Below, one piece after another: positions 26,385 through 36,125 of a DNA stretch of 64,000 bases. Position 1 is the stretch's first letter, and every line of letters begins with the position of its first letter. The notes under the pieces were generated by a model. It did not search any database. It was not told where the DNA came from and saw only the letters and a list, made by a program, of their open reading frames with translations. The translations under genes and the position numbers were made by a program. This DNA comes from CAYYMH01 sp964472785. GTDB lineage: Bacteria > Zhuqueibacterota > Zhuqueibacteria > Thermofontimicrobiales > Thermofontimicrobiaceae. Where the stretch lies: assembly GCA_964472785.1 (NCBI GenBank), contig CAYYMH010000006.1, positions 1 to 64,000 on the forward strand. Reading direction: 5' to 3'.

Positions 26385-26591
26385 CTATCCTACTACGCGC
26401 ACATTGACTGCTTTATCGCCTCGATAATCTGACTTAACATCAAAAGCCACGCGCTGATTTTCACGGAGACGTTTTTCTTTGACTGTAATGTCCAGGTCGC
26501 TGACATGAACAAACAGTTCATCTTCATCATCTGTTACGATGAAGCCATAGCCTTTCGAGCTATCCCACTTTTTTACATAACCGTATTCCAT
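26385..26591 (-). CDS. csp: Cold-shock domain protein
   Basis: 68-residue single CSD protein, close to the CspA family length. RNP1-like KGYGFI and RNP2-like LFVHVSD are present, as is the closing AVNVRVVG. It binds single-stranded RNA or DNA and acts as an RNA chaperone in known members. GAGGAGAATC precedes the ATG. It lies 24 bases downstream of purQ in the same direction and could be expressed from the purine operon as well as its own promoter. Confidence 0.93.
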   Translation of the reverse strand: MEYGYVKKWDSSKGYGFIVTDDEDELFVHVSDLDITVKEKRLRENQRVAFDVKSDYRGDKAVNVRVVG

Positions 26592-26615
26592 ATTTGATTC
26601 TCCTCAAGGTTGGTA

Positions 26616-27404
26616 TTAAAAATTTTGGTTAACATAATCAACAGCATTTTGGAAAATGATCCTGCCGTCTGCCTCTTTTTGCAATCCCTCGCGTGTCCAG
26701 CGAGGATGTTGGATCGGATGAAAATGGCGTTCCGGATGGGGCATTAATCCGAATATCCTGCCGGTGCTATCACAGATCCCAGCGATGTCGTTCACTGAAC
26801 CATTGGGATTCCATGGGTAATCTGCCGGTTCATTGTTTGGATTGACATACTGAAAAACCACCTGATCATTTTCGGTTAAGGTTTGTAACACCTTTTCGTC
26901 TTTGGGAATAAACTTACCTTCCGCATGAGCCACCGGATAGTAAACGCGATTCGACATCCCTTTTGTAAAAACGCATTTTTTGCTCACAGGATTTAAATAA
27001 ATCCAGCGATCTTCAAATTTTCCTGAATCATTATCCGTCAGAGTAACCTGCTGAGCGGTACCATCCAGTGATACGTCCGGTAACAATCCTGCTTTTACAA
27101 GTACCTGAAAACCATTGCAAATTCCGATGATCAGTTTTCCGTCAGCGATGAATTGAGCGATCTCGATTCTTAATTTATATTTCATTTCATTTGCCAGTAC
27201 TTTTCCGGCAGCGATGTCATCACCGTAGGTAAATCCTCCCGGAATTGCCAAAATGTGGAAATTGGAAATTAGTGATTTATCCTCTACCAGTCGGTTGATG
27301 TGCAGCAAATTCACATCACTGCCCACACTTTCAAACGCGTGAACTGTCTCAAAATCACAATTTGAGCCTGCTGTTCTCAAAACAAGAGTTTTTGCTTTAT
27401 GCAT
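26616..27404 (-). CDS. purQ: Phosphoribosylformylglycinamidine synthase, glutaminase subunit
   Basis: Class I glutamine amidotransferase, 262 residues, releasing ammonia for the FGAM synthase step of purine synthesis. The nucleophile elbow GICNGFQVL carries the catalytic Cys and PHPERHFHP the His-Glu pair. AIPGGFTYGDDIAAGK is the PurQ-specific oxyanion region. AAAGGA precedes the ATG. The protein is slightly longer than Bacillus-type PurQ (about 227). It lies directly downstream of the PurS-PurS-PurL fusion, so all parts of the enzyme are encoded together. Confidence 0.95.
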   Translation of the reverse strand: MHKAKTLVLRTAGSNCDFETVHAFESVGSDVNLLHINRLVEDKSLISNFHILAIPGGFTYGDDIAAGKVLANEMKYKLRIEIAQFIADGKLIIGICNGFQVLVKAGLLPDVSLDGTAQQVTLTDNDSGKFEDRWIYLNPVSKKCVFTKGMSNRVYYPVAHAEGKFIPKDEKVLQTLTENDQVVFQYVNPNNEPADYPWNPNGSVNDIAGICDSTGRIFGLMPHPERHFHPIQHPRWTREGLQKEADGRIIFQNAVDYVNQNF

Positions 27405-27453
27405 TATGAAAATCCTTTGTTAGCGGTTTTGATCAAAAATGAATTTTTACTGA

Positions 27454-30312
27454 CTACCATTGAAGTGGTGTCTGCCATGCTTCTTTCAATTCAAAAATAT
27501 CAGCTTCGATCACAATATTATTGTTTAAACCCGTGACGGAAAAAAGTCCGTCTGTTTTCGTTTTGCCGATGAGCCCGAATTCAACGTCGTGCATAATTTG
27601 TTCAAATCCTGATTGATCTTCGGCTGATATTTCGACGACAAACCGGCTGTTCGATTCTGAAAAAAGCAGTTTATCATCCCGCTTCAGGCCATCTGTTGTG
27701 GGTACCTGCGACAGTTCGATGCTCATCCCAAATCCACCGGCAAAAGCCATTTCCGCTGTCGCTACTGCAAGCCCCCCTTCAGAACAGTCGTGACAGGATT
27801 TAACAAGCCTATGTTTCGTAGCCTGACTTAAAGCGTTCATGATCGTTTTTCCTTTGACAGCATCCACTTGCGGAACACGGGCACTTTCAATTCCTAATTG
27901 GTCATAGTAATGCGATCCGCCTAATTCATTTTTGGTATCGCCGATGATATAAATGAGATTATCCTCCTTTTTTATATCCATTGAAACGGCTTTTGAGACA
28001 TCATTCATAACACTGATGGCTGAAATGAGCAGTGTTGGAGGGATCGCAATTGTGGTTTCGCCAATTTGATATTCGTTGTTGAGACTGTCTTTTCCCGAAA
28101 TAAAGGGTGTTTCGTAAATTTTAGCAATGTCATAGCAGGCTTGAGCCGCTCGCACCAGACCTCCCAGACGGTCCGGTTTATCTGTATTGCCCCAGCAGAA
28201 ATTATCCAGTAATGCAATTTTGTCGAGATTTCCACCAACAGCGATGATTTGACGAATAGCTTCATCAATGGCCGAAGCAGCCATTGCATAAGGATCGATC
28301 AAACCGTATTTCGGATTGCATCCGTTAGAGATAATGATTCCTTGCATTGAGTTTAAAACCGGTCGAACAATTGCTGCATCACCGGGCCCATCATTTTCAA
28401 TTCCCACAAGCGGTTTCAGCACGCTACTGCCCTGAACTTCGTGATCATATTGTCGGACCACCCCTTCCTTACTGCACACATTCCATGACGACAAAATGTT
28501 TTTCAGAATTTTTGTGAGATTGTTTGGCTGCTCAAAATCCGGAGTTTTTATGCTTGGTTTTTTCCACACTGCTTTGCGAGTGAGTTGCGGAACTCCGTGA
28601 TGAAGAAATTCCATATCCAAATCGGCGACAGGATGCTTTTCATAGTAAAGTTGAAGCTGGTGTGTATTCGTCACTTTGCCAATCACAGTAGCTTCAACGT
28701 CTTCGGCTTGGAACAGTGCCAAAATTTCCTGCTCATTTTTTGGCGGAACAATAATCACCATCCGTTCCTGAGCTTCGGATATCCAGATTTCGGTGTAGGA
28801 TAGTCCCTGATATTTGAGCGGGACTTTATCCAGATTAACTTTAGCACCGTGCTGTTCACATATTTCACCAACGGCAGAAGAAAGTCCGCCAGCCCCGCAA
28901 TCCGTGATGGCAGTATATAATTTCCGGTCTCTTGCCTGAAGGAGCGTGTCAACCATTTTCTTCTCAGTGATCGGATTTCCGATTTGAACAGCGCCACTGG
29001 AGACCACCTCAGAATCTGTCGTTAATTCGCCGGAAGAGAATGTTGCGCCATGAATTCCGTCACGCCCGGTGCGTCCGCCAACAACGATGATCAGATCGCC
29101 CGGCGTCACTGTTTTTTCGGTGGTATTTTTTTTCATCAGACCAACATTTCCGCAAAAGACTAACGGATTTCCCACATATCTCTCATCAAAGAAAATTGCG
29201 CCATTGACTGTGGGGATACCCATGCGGTTTCCGTAATCACGCACGCCGGCGTGAACGCCGACAAAAACCCGTTTCGGATGTAAGGTTCCGGGAGGTAAAT
29301 TTTCCTGAGGAAAGTCCGGCGGTGCGAAACAAAAAACATCGGTGTTAACAATCGGTTTTGCGCCAAGCCCGGTTCCCAACGGATCACGGATTACGCCCCC
29401 GATACCGGTATTGGCTCCGCCGTAAGGCTCAAGAGCTGACGGATGATTGTGCGTTTCAACTTTGAAACAAACATCATGTTGCTCATCAAAAGAAATGACC
29501 CCGGAATTATCCTTAAAAACCGACAAACACCATGGCTTATTTAACTCCCGAGTAACTTTCATCACCGTACTTTTTAGCAGATTATCAATCTTTTCACCAT
29601 TGTAATCGATCATGCCCCGAAAAGTTTTGTGGACACAGTGTTCGGACCAGGTCTGTGCCAGTGTCTCCAGTTCGACATCTGTGGGATTGCGTCCAAGCTT
29701 TGTGAAATAATTCTTTATTGTTTTCATCTCCGCCAGATTGAGAAAAAGCTGGCCTTCCTGACTGATTTTCATCAATGTGTCATCGTCGGCGTTGGATAAG
29801 TTTACATCGACCAATTCGAATTGATAATGAACCGATAAGGCAAAGATTTCTTCGGAAGGTTGGACAACATGCTGAATAAGTTTGTTCAAAAGAATTTTAT
29901 TGGTGATAAGTTGTTTGTCGTCTTGAGTTAGGGAGCCGCGAATATGATATTTTTGGGCAGTTTTGACACGCTCCACTGTGGTTATTCCCATGTCCTGAAT
30001 ACCTTTGATGACACTTTGCTCTACGGGATCCATCACACCGGGATTGTAGGTTGTTTCAACATTCCATAAACCCTCATCTTCTTTTTCCAGCGGTTGATTC
30101 ACACTGCACACTTGAGTGATTTGATCCACAAGTAATTCTTTGCAAATTTTTTCTATCTGATTATCGGTTAGCTTCCCGAGTAAATAAAATATTTGGAAAT
30201 GCTTCACACTTTTTACGGCAGTAATGTGAAGGTCATTAATTTCCTTCAAAACGCCATCGCTATGGCTGTCCTTGTACTGATTTCTAACAGCAATCTCTAT
30301 TTTCGTAATCAA
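27454..30312 (-). CDS. purL: Phosphoribosylformylglycinamidine synthase PurL with two fused N-terminal PurS-like domains
   Basis: 952 residues. Two PurS-like domains come first: about 1-75 (KIEIAVRNQYKDSHSDGVLK) and about 85-155 (VETTYNPGVMDPVEQSVIKG, the better match). They are followed by the small-type PurL synthetase with SEHCVHKTFRG, the ATP-site ETHNHPSALEPYGGA, and the second half-repeat (SCHDCSEGGLAVATAEMAFA). PurL makes FGAM from FGAR, ATP and PurQ-derived ammonia; in the Bacillus-type complex PurS is a separate small dimeric subunit. Here tandem PurS units on one chain may replace that dimer. The start is TTG 30312 with GAGGTGG just upstream. A terminator of the preceding gene lies upstream. 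Confidence 0.93.
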   Translation of the reverse strand: MITKIEIAVRNQYKDSHSDGVLKEINDLHITAVKSVKHFQIFYLLGKLTDNQIEKICKELLVDQITQVCSVNQPLEKEDEGLWNVETTYNPGVMDPVEQSVIKGIQDMGITTVERVKTAQKYHIRGSLTQDDKQLITNKILLNKLIQHVVQPSEEIFALSVHYQFELVDVNLSNADDDTLMKISQEGQLFLNLAEMKTIKNYFTKLGRNPTDVELETLAQTWSEHCVHKTFRGMIDYNGEKIDNLLKSTVMKVTRELNKPWCLSVFKDNSGVISFDEQHDVCFKVETHNHPSALEPYGGANTGIGGVIRDPLGTGLGAKPIVNTDVFCFAPPDFPQENLPPGTLHPKRVFVGVHAGVRDYGNRMGIPTVNGAIFFDERYVGNPLVFCGNVGLMKKNTTEKTVTPGDLIIVVGGRTGRDGIHGATFSSGELTTDSEVVSSGAVQIGNPITEKKMVDTLLQARDRKLYTAITDCGAGGLSSAVGEICEQHGAKVNLDKVPLKYQGLSYTEIWISEAQERMVIIVPPKNEQEILALFQAEDVEATVIGKVTNTHQLQLYYEKHPVADLDMEFLHHGVPQLTRKAVWKKPSIKTPDFEQPNNLTKILKNILSSWNVCSKEGVVRQYDHEVQGSSVLKPLVGIENDGPGDAAIVRPVLNSMQGIIISNGCNPKYGLIDPYAMAASAIDEAIRQIIAVGGNLDKIALLDNFCWGNTDKPDRLGGLVRAAQACYDIAKIYETPFISGKDSLNNEYQIGETTIAIPPTLLISAISVMNDVSKAVSMDIKKEDNLIYIIGDTKNELGGSHYYDQLGIESARVPQVDAVKGKTIMNALSQATKHRLVKSCHDCSEGGLAVATAEMAFAGGFGMSIELSQVPTTDGLKRDDKLLFSESNSRFVVEISAEDQSGFEQIMHDVEFGLIGKTKTDGLFSVTGLNNNIVIEADIFELKEAWQTPLQW

Positions 30313-30385
30313 TCGCCACCTCGATATTGTTGATTAAGTTTTTGTTTACTATTTTTCAATTATAGTAATTTATTTTTAAAAATGC

Positions 30386-30420
30386 AATAAAAAACCTGGA
30401 TTTAAAAAAAATCCAGGTTT
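30386..30420 (-). terminator. Rho-independent terminator between the AP-superfamily gene and purL
   Basis: On the minus strand AAACCTGGATTT pairs perfectly with AAATCCAGGTTT and is followed by a T-rich run. It ends transcription of the gene at 30517 before purL. The stem is symmetric, but the T-tract favours the minus strand. Confidence 0.8.
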
Positions 30421-30516
30421 GTCAAAAATGGGTAAAAAATGGATAAAATAGGAGGAAATTGTATCAGTTAATTAAGCAAGTCATCTATTTTAAAACTTTA
30501 TTCAAAATGCCCGGAT

Positions 30517-32169
30517 TCAGGCAATCATTGCATTATTACGTTTTTGAAAAAGGTTTTCCGGGATAAAAGATGCAATATCGTCTGCCGGTATGAAGTCCGG
30601 TTTTTTAGCTATATTATGTTCTGGTGCAACAGTGTAAATATTCGTCAGTTCGTTCCCGTCAAAGTCTGCGCTGACCGGTAGTTCTAATAGTTTTAGTGCT
30701 GTCGGTAAGACATCGAGTAAATGTGCATTTCTAATCTGATAATTTTGCTTTATGTTGGGACCGGAAATAAAAATCACGCCAGTGCGATCGCGTTGAGAAT
30801 GTATCGGATAGTCATCCTGGGCAGAGCTTATGACTAAATGAGACGTCCGCTTATTCGGATCGAGTACATATTGATAGTTTGAGGGTACGATAACTATATC
30901 AGGGGCATTATTGACATATTCCCCGCTAAACAATTCTTCCTTACGATAGACCTCATCAATAATATGTTCAAAAGTATAAGGATCTTTATAATTGTATAAT
31001 TCTTGAATAATTCTGTCTCTGATTTTTTCAAACTGTTCGCCGGGTTCAACAACACCATTCGGTTCACGACCTTTGAGGTTAATGTTGATACCCTGGACAT
31101 AGTCCGAGACAAAATATGCCTGTGTTTTATCCCATTCAATCTTCAGATACTCGCGGTGGAACAATTTTCTGATGGATTGTGGAACCGCCTTTTTTAAAAC
31201 TTCGCTCAATGAATTGGGTAGTATGGATCGAATGTTGTTTTTTGTTAAGCCGGACTTTGTTAATAAGTTCGTAACAACGGGCGTATGGTTGTTATGGTGA
31301 TTGTAAAAGAGATCATCCGGATCGTAGAGTCCTGGGCTTTCTGTCGTGATTTTTTTTGTCAACAAACCATGTTCCCACAACCATTCATTGACAAAGAATT
31401 TTTTGTTTACTTTGTTAAAACCGTGATTTGAGAGAACGATGAAATGGGCATCCTCAGGGATGCTGGAATGAATCTCTTCAAGAAAACTATCAAGTTTGGA
31501 ATAAATCAATTCAATTTTTTCGGGCTGATTCCAAAATTCTTTTTGAACCCGATCCAGTGCATTGAATGTTACAACCGCAACATCGCAGGGATTTTGATCC
31601 AGCGTCTGAAAAAAACATTGCTGTTGAGTTTCAAAGGTTTCAATGATATGGTTGAAATACGCTTCAGGTGTTTCAAAATGCCAGGCTGGGCCACTATCTG
31701 CGATGAAGCCGGACTGACGTAACTTTTTCTCGATAGATTTCGGATGGGCAATGGCTTTTTCTGCGGGAGTAAACATTCCGCTGACAAGCACACCGTTGAT
31801 TTCTTCCGGTTCAGATAAAAATGGAACATTAAAATAAATGGATTTCAGCTTATAATGATCGGTGATGTGCCAAAGCAGGTTTGATTTCACAGACGCGTTA
31901 TTAATCAATTGGGGAGAAGATGAGAAATATTCCGAATTGAAATAGTGGTAGATATTGTGCTTACCGGGATTTTTTCCGGTGAAAAATGATGTCCAACTGG
32001 CGAAACCATTGACTGGCAGCGTCGATTTGAGCTGTCCGTAGCTGCTTTGTTCTTTTAATTTTTTGAAAAAGGAAAGTTTATTATTCTTAATCAGAGGGTC
32101 AATAACATTGAAAGTAGCACCGTCCAATCCGATAATAATTGTTTTTAGATTACCACTGCCTGATACCAT
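30517..32169 (-). CDS. Alkaline phosphatase superfamily protein (type I phosphodiesterase/nucleotide pyrophosphatase-like)
   Basis: 550 residues with no signal peptide. The N-terminal IIIGLDGATFNVIDPLI, the PVNGFASWTSFFTGKNPGKH segment and the later LSNHGF match the predicted AP-superfamily hydrolases of the COG3379 type. In that group the Asp of GLDG is a metal ligand and the Thr/Ser after ASWTSFFTG lies near the nucleophile position. Possible roles include hydrolysis of nucleotide-, sugar- or lipid-linked phosphodiesters. ATG 32169 has GGGGGGAA seven bases upstream and is preferred to ATG 32187. Its neighbour upstream is a formyltransferase, in the same direction across a 280-base gap. Confidence 0.8.
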   Translation of the reverse strand: MVSGSGNLKTIIIGLDGATFNVIDPLIKNNKLSFFKKLKEQSSYGQLKSTLPVNGFASWTSFFTGKNPGKHNIYHYFNSEYFSSSPQLINNASVKSNLLWHITDHYKLKSIYFNVPFLSEPEEINGVLVSGMFTPAEKAIAHPKSIEKKLRQSGFIADSGPAWHFETPEAYFNHIIETFETQQQCFFQTLDQNPCDVAVVTFNALDRVQKEFWNQPEKIELIYSKLDSFLEEIHSSIPEDAHFIVLSNHGFNKVNKKFFVNEWLWEHGLLTKKITTESPGLYDPDDLFYNHHNNHTPVVTNLLTKSGLTKNNIRSILPNSLSEVLKKAVPQSIRKLFHREYLKIEWDKTQAYFVSDYVQGININLKGREPNGVVEPGEQFEKIRDRIIQELYNYKDPYTFEHIIDEVYRKEELFSGEYVNNAPDIVIVPSNYQYVLDPNKRTSHLVISSAQDDYPIHSQRDRTGVIFISGPNIKQNYQIRNAHLLDVLPTALKLLELPVSADFDGNELTNIYTVAPEHNIAKKPDFIPADDIASFIPENLFQKRNNAMIA

Positions 32170-32449
32170 AAAGATTCCCCCCAGCATTTGAAAATGACCG
32201 ACTTGAGACCAACTTCTTTTCCTCTAAAATATTTATTCTTCTGTTCTGTGCCATATCAACCGAACAATTTGTACCTATAATTACAGACAATTTAGTAGCT
32301 TTGCAGAAAAGTAAAAAGAATATTTTGCCTGAATTACCCAACTATTACCGCCCCAAAATTCCAGGTGAATAAATAATGTTTGAGCTCTGGATATTTGATG
32401 GTGAATATTTTCAAAAAACAATGTCAAATTTTAAAAAGGCGGAATTCGA

Positions 32450-33469
32450 TTAGGGCACGACCAGGTTCAATTTTCCTTCGCTGTAAAGGTTATCAAAACT
32501 CATAAAGCTATCGCCAATATTAATCGAAAGTAGCCGGCACATTTTCAACGCATCAATTGGCATCGAATCCCCGATTCTCACTTTTTTGACCAATAGACCG
32601 CCATTACCAGTTTTTATAACAACACCATTTAACATAACATCGACAATAGTACCCGGTGGATATTCCTGTTTGAGATCGATATTATTAATACATGTGACCG
32701 GCGGTAAAATGCTCAATTCCAGTTTGTTTAAAAACGTTCTTGGTAATTCGAAACCCGGAAAAGTAAGCGATCTGACAAAGCGCTCGATTTTATGATTAGG
32801 ATCATACCAATTAATAATACGCTGGTAAGGATAACCCGAAGGATGGTAGGACGAATTCGCTTCAATTTGAGGCGTACCGGGCGTAGTGCCTTTCAGAATC
32901 TGCGGAAAATATTTTTTTAGTAATTTGATACCGGATTTGGTTAATTTATGGTACAATGTGAACGCAGTGTCCGTTTTTTCAATATTGAATTTATAATGAC
33001 CAATGATATCTCCGGCATTAATTTTTTCATTCACCCAATGCAACGTTACCCCTGCATAATCATCCTCTAATATCGACCAGGTGACCGGAAAATACCCCCG
33101 GTGTTTTGGTAACAGCGAGAAATGCAGATTCACCGTCCCCAATTTCGGAATACTTAATAATGCAGGATCTAAATTTTTATCATATCCTGCAGTCACAATA
33201 ATATCCGGCTGATCTATTTTTTGAATATCATTAATAAATTGTAGATTAGAGGGAGTTTTTGGCTGGATAAAGGGGATTCCTTTACCTAATGCAACCCTGG
33301 CGATTGAAGCGTTCCAGACCTGTGGATCAATGACTGAACCGTTGTCTAGATAACAACCGACCACGACCTGAATTTTTGTATTTTTCAAACGATGTAAATA
33401 CCGCAAACACCGACAGCCGATGAGATCGCCGCCCATAAAAATGATTTTGGTTTTGTTGCTCGTACTCAT
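32450..33469 (-). CDS. Formyltransferase-family protein (Met-tRNA or sugar N-formyltransferase-like)
   Basis: 339 residues. The N-terminal Rossmann-like domain has IIFMGGDLIGCRCL; the catalytic Asn-His is in VNLHFSLLPKHRG and the Asp in NAGDIIGHY, the N-H-D set used with 10-formyltetrahydrofolate. The C-terminal region (about 210-339) resembles the Fmt/ArnA C-terminal barrel but is divergent. Main translation Fmt usually lies next to def, which is absent here, so sugar-nucleotide formylation in surface polysaccharide is at least as likely. The ribosome binding site is weak. The gene lies 280 bases upstream of an AP-superfamily gene and may share its pathway; that is inference. Confidence 0.78.
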   Translation of the reverse strand: MSTSNKTKIIFMGGDLIGCRCLRYLHRLKNTKIQVVVGCYLDNGSVIDPQVWNASIARVALGKGIPFIQPKTPSNLQFINDIQKIDQPDIIVTAGYDKNLDPALLSIPKLGTVNLHFSLLPKHRGYFPVTWSILEDDYAGVTLHWVNEKINAGDIIGHYKFNIEKTDTAFTLYHKLTKSGIKLLKKYFPQILKGTTPGTPQIEANSSYHPSGYPYQRIINWYDPNHKIERFVRSLTFPGFELPRTFLNKLELSILPPVTCINNIDLKQEYPPGTIVDVMLNGVVIKTGNGGLLVKKVRIGDSMPIDALKMCRLLSINIGDSFMSFDNLYSEGKLNLVVP

Positions 33470-34300
33470 AGAAGGATTTCCGATAATTTTGTATTTATAC
33501 AGTTATGAATACCTCATTTTGAAAATAGATTGAGTGTTAGCTGCAATATCATCGGTCGCTGGGCGACTGCAATCGGGATGCCACATTGTTTGAAATGAAA
33601 ATAAAGTAATTTTACAAAGTTTGGCATTTGTGAATTAGCATAATGAAAATTCTGATGTTAACTACTTGTGTAAAAACCGAAATATCCTATAATAAACAGG
33701 GTTCACTCAATTTTAAATACTCAAGTAAAAATACACTCAACATTTCACCACTGCGTAAAAGAAAGGGATTTGTTTTAAAATTTTTTAAGATATCTTGAAT
33801 TTTTTGAAAGGCTAAAATAAACAAGTAACTATCTCGTGCGTCAATATCAGGAATTATTTGAATAAAATGGAGTCAGCCTTTATAAAGACGGGTAATGAGC
33901 GTTTACTATTCTGTAATTTGAATGACAACATTTAATTTGACATAAATTTTAGTTTAATAATAGATTACGAAAAATAAATGTCTGCTTATGTACATTTATG
34001 AAACAATTGTTCGTAATCTTACAATTTTTAGATAATTATACAAAATTACCGAATCCTGAATTTAGATAAATCAATGAATTAGATATATTTGCTCTGGTGA
34101 AAATAGAGCAATAATCAATTGATATTTCGGCAGTTACAAAATTCAATTCATAAAGGATGAAAAGAGAGGACATCACATCGAATTTCAGATGTTTTCTTGT
34201 TGTTAAAAAATAGTGAATGGCATTAAAATTGCCTGATTTTGATAGAATTTTTATTACAATAACGGAATAAAAAACGTTGCTCACTAATCAAGGAATGGTC
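33470..34300. other. Long AT-rich intergenic region with a nested inverted repeat (33962-34019)
   Basis: No convincing gene is visible in these 831 bases; short frames lack ribosome binding sites and look random. Two structures stand out. One is a small GC-rich hairpin, CGGTCGC-TGG-GCGACTG (33553-33569). The other is a nested palindrome: outer arms AGATTACGAA/TTCGTAATCT (33962-33971, 34010-34019) and inner arms ATAAATGT/ACATTTAT (33974-33981, 33992-33999). The region must contain the promoters of the divergent formyltransferase and envelope-signalling genes. Confidence 0.6.
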
Positions 34301-35395
34301 ATGAAAAAAATAATTTTACTTTTCTGTCTGGTTTGGATCTTCGGTGTTTTGATCAATCCGACGTTCGGGCAGGGTATCGATGTCGATCTTCAGCTCTTTA
34401 TTCCGGCGCAGGGTATTTTTTATTTGAATGATCTCAGTGTCGGTGATTTATCGAGCGCTCCGATTGTGTTTACGGTGCAATTGACGAATAATTATCCGGA
34501 AGAAAAGATGGTAAAGCTAACTTTGATAATAACACAAATAACCCAAATGAGTAATAGTCTGGAGTTGTTGAGAAGTGAGACAAATTTTTTTCCATTACTT
34601 CCCGGCATCTTGCCCCTGACGAGCAGAGATATTTTGTCAGAATCCGGCGAATATGCACTAACTGACGTGACAATTGAAAATACATCCGATCAATTAAAAG
34701 ATTACATTTTATCAACCGGAAAGTTGCCCACCGGGCGCTATGAATTCCAGATTCAGGTTGAGGTGCAAGGTGATACAAACCCGGCGGGTACTGATATTGA
34801 AGAAATTAACATTAACACACCAACCCTGCTCGATCTGGTCTCTCCCGGGCAACGTGCGGATAGTCCGCACTTGCCGGAACTCTTCACAAAGCAACCTTTC
34901 TTTCAATGGGAGTCTAATGCGACTAAATTTGAAGTTACTGTTTGCGAAAAACTCGGGACCAATACTTCACCGGAAGATGTGATGCACAATGAGCCACGGG
35001 TGCGGGAAATTGTCGAGAATCAAACATTTTACCAGTATCCGCCAGATGCCTGGGAGCTGGAGGATGGCAAAACATATTACTGGCAAATTGTCGCTTTAAT
35101 TGAATCGTCCGGTGGTGAGATGCGCCTGGAGAGTGAAATTTGGGGATTTACTATCGCCAATATGAGCAGTGGTGTTTTTTCAGTACAGCATGAGCAAGTG
35201 GTGAACTATTTACGGACAATGCTGGGCGATGATGTGGTAGAAAATCTTTTCAAAGAGGGTGGAGAACTCGATGGTTTTGTCTTTACCGGCGTCGCTTTGG
35301 AGAACGGCGCCCAAATCAGTTTAGAAGATATCAATAATCTGATAATAAAATTTATGGGTGGAGAAATTAAAATTAACGAATATACAGTTGAATAA
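34301..35395 (+). CDS. Secreted Ig-like-domain protein of unknown function (first gene of the CHASE2 operon)
   Basis: 364 residues from ATG 34301, which has AAGGAA upstream; an in-frame ATG at 34277 would spoil the signal peptide. The signal peptide is about 1-24 (ending PTFGQ). The N-terminal half is a beta-rich region. The middle (about 185-290) reads like an Ig/FN3 fold: PFFQWESNATKFEVTV, then DGKTYYWQIVALIES. The C-terminal 80 residues contain FSVQHEQVVNYLRTMLGDDV, predicted helical. I do not recognise a named family. Its position, immediately before a FecR protein, an outer-membrane barrel and a CHASE2 cyclase, suggests an envelope component of that system. Confidence 0.75.
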   Translation: MKKIILLFCLVWIFGVLINPTFGQGIDVDLQLFIPAQGIFYLNDLSVGDLSSAPIVFTVQLTNNYPEEKMVKLTLIITQITQMSNSLELLRSETNFFPLLPGILPLTSRDILSESGEYALTDVTIENTSDQLKDYILSTGKLPTGRYEFQIQVEVQGDTNPAGTDIEEININTPTLLDLVSPGQRADSPHLPELFTKQPFFQWESNATKFEVTVCEKLGTNTSPEDVMHNEPRVREIVENQTFYQYPPDAWELEDGKTYYWQIVALIESSGGEMRLESEIWGFTIANMSSGVFSVQHEQVVNYLRTMLGDDVVENLFKEGGELDGFVFTGVALENGAQISLEDINNLIIKFMGGEIKINEYTVE

Positions 35396-35417
35396 TCGCT
35401 ATTGAGGAGTGCAAAAC

Positions 35418-36110
35418 ATGGAAAAAAATTACCATGTTATTTTTAAAAGCATATTATGTCTGCTAACACTTGTACTTGCTTTTTCTTTGGTTCAGGCGGA
35501 TAACGCGCAAGATGTCGCTTTGATTTTAAAAGCCGCAGGTCAGGTCAGAGTTAAGAAGACCAAACCAAACCAGTGGCAAAACGGGACACGAGGTTTAAGG
35601 TTAGATTCCGGAGATATTATCAAGACGTACAACAAATCTGTGGCTTCGGTAATGTTTACCGATGATAAAAGTCTGCTTAAGGTACGGGATAACTCAGTGT
35701 TAGCGATCCGGGGACAACGGGAAAAAAAATCCATTACGAAACGTATCTTTTGCACATTGGGCAATTTCTGGGTAAAAGTTCAAAAGCAGAATTCCCAATT
35801 ATCGGTGGAAACTCCGGCAGGTGTTGCAGCCGTAAAGGGAACGGAATTCTACGGTGTGGTTGATTCGGACGGAAATTTAACAATTATTGCAATTGAGGGG
35901 ATTGTTGAATTGATCAATAAATTGGGACAGATATTTGTGGAGGCAGGTGAAACAGGAAAAATGAGTAAAGATAAAGAGCCAATTAAATACGACACGCCTC
36001 CTGATGAAAAACAAGATTGGGGAGAAGAAGAAAACGGGGAAAATGAATTAAAGTTCGAGTTCCAGGATAATGATGGGAATAAAAGGGAATTGAAAATAGA
36101 ATACAAATAA
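35418..36110 (+). CDS. FecR-domain periplasmic protein
   Basis: 230 residues from ATG 35418, which has GAGGAG eight bases upstream. A signal peptide (to about SLVQA) precedes a FecR domain at about 40-160: RLDSGDIIKTYNKSVASVMF, then FWVKVQKQNSQLSVETPAGV and AVKGTEFYGVV. Classical FecR is a membrane-bound anti-sigma regulator; this protein has no N-terminal anti-sigma part and no membrane anchor, so it is a free FecR domain in the periplasm. The last 40 residues are very acidic. In other bacteria such FecR proteins occur beside CHASE2 cyclases, as here; a role as ligand or cofactor of the sensor is inferred. Confidence 0.85.
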   Translation: MEKNYHVIFKSILCLLTLVLAFSLVQADNAQDVALILKAAGQVRVKKTKPNQWQNGTRGLRLDSGDIIKTYNKSVASVMFTDDKSLLKVRDNSVLAIRGQREKKSITKRIFCTLGNFWVKVQKQNSQLSVETPAGVAAVKGTEFYGVVDSDGNLTIIAIEGIVELINKLGQIFVEAGETGKMSKDKEPIKYDTPPDEKQDWGEEENGENELKFEFQDNDGNKRELKIEYK

Positions 36111-36125
36111 AAATTTGAGGGTAAC

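Noticed and set aside
34036..34284. 82-codon minus-strand frame in the 33.5-34.3 kb gap
   Set aside because: AT-rich random-looking composition, no ribosome binding site, no family resemblance.
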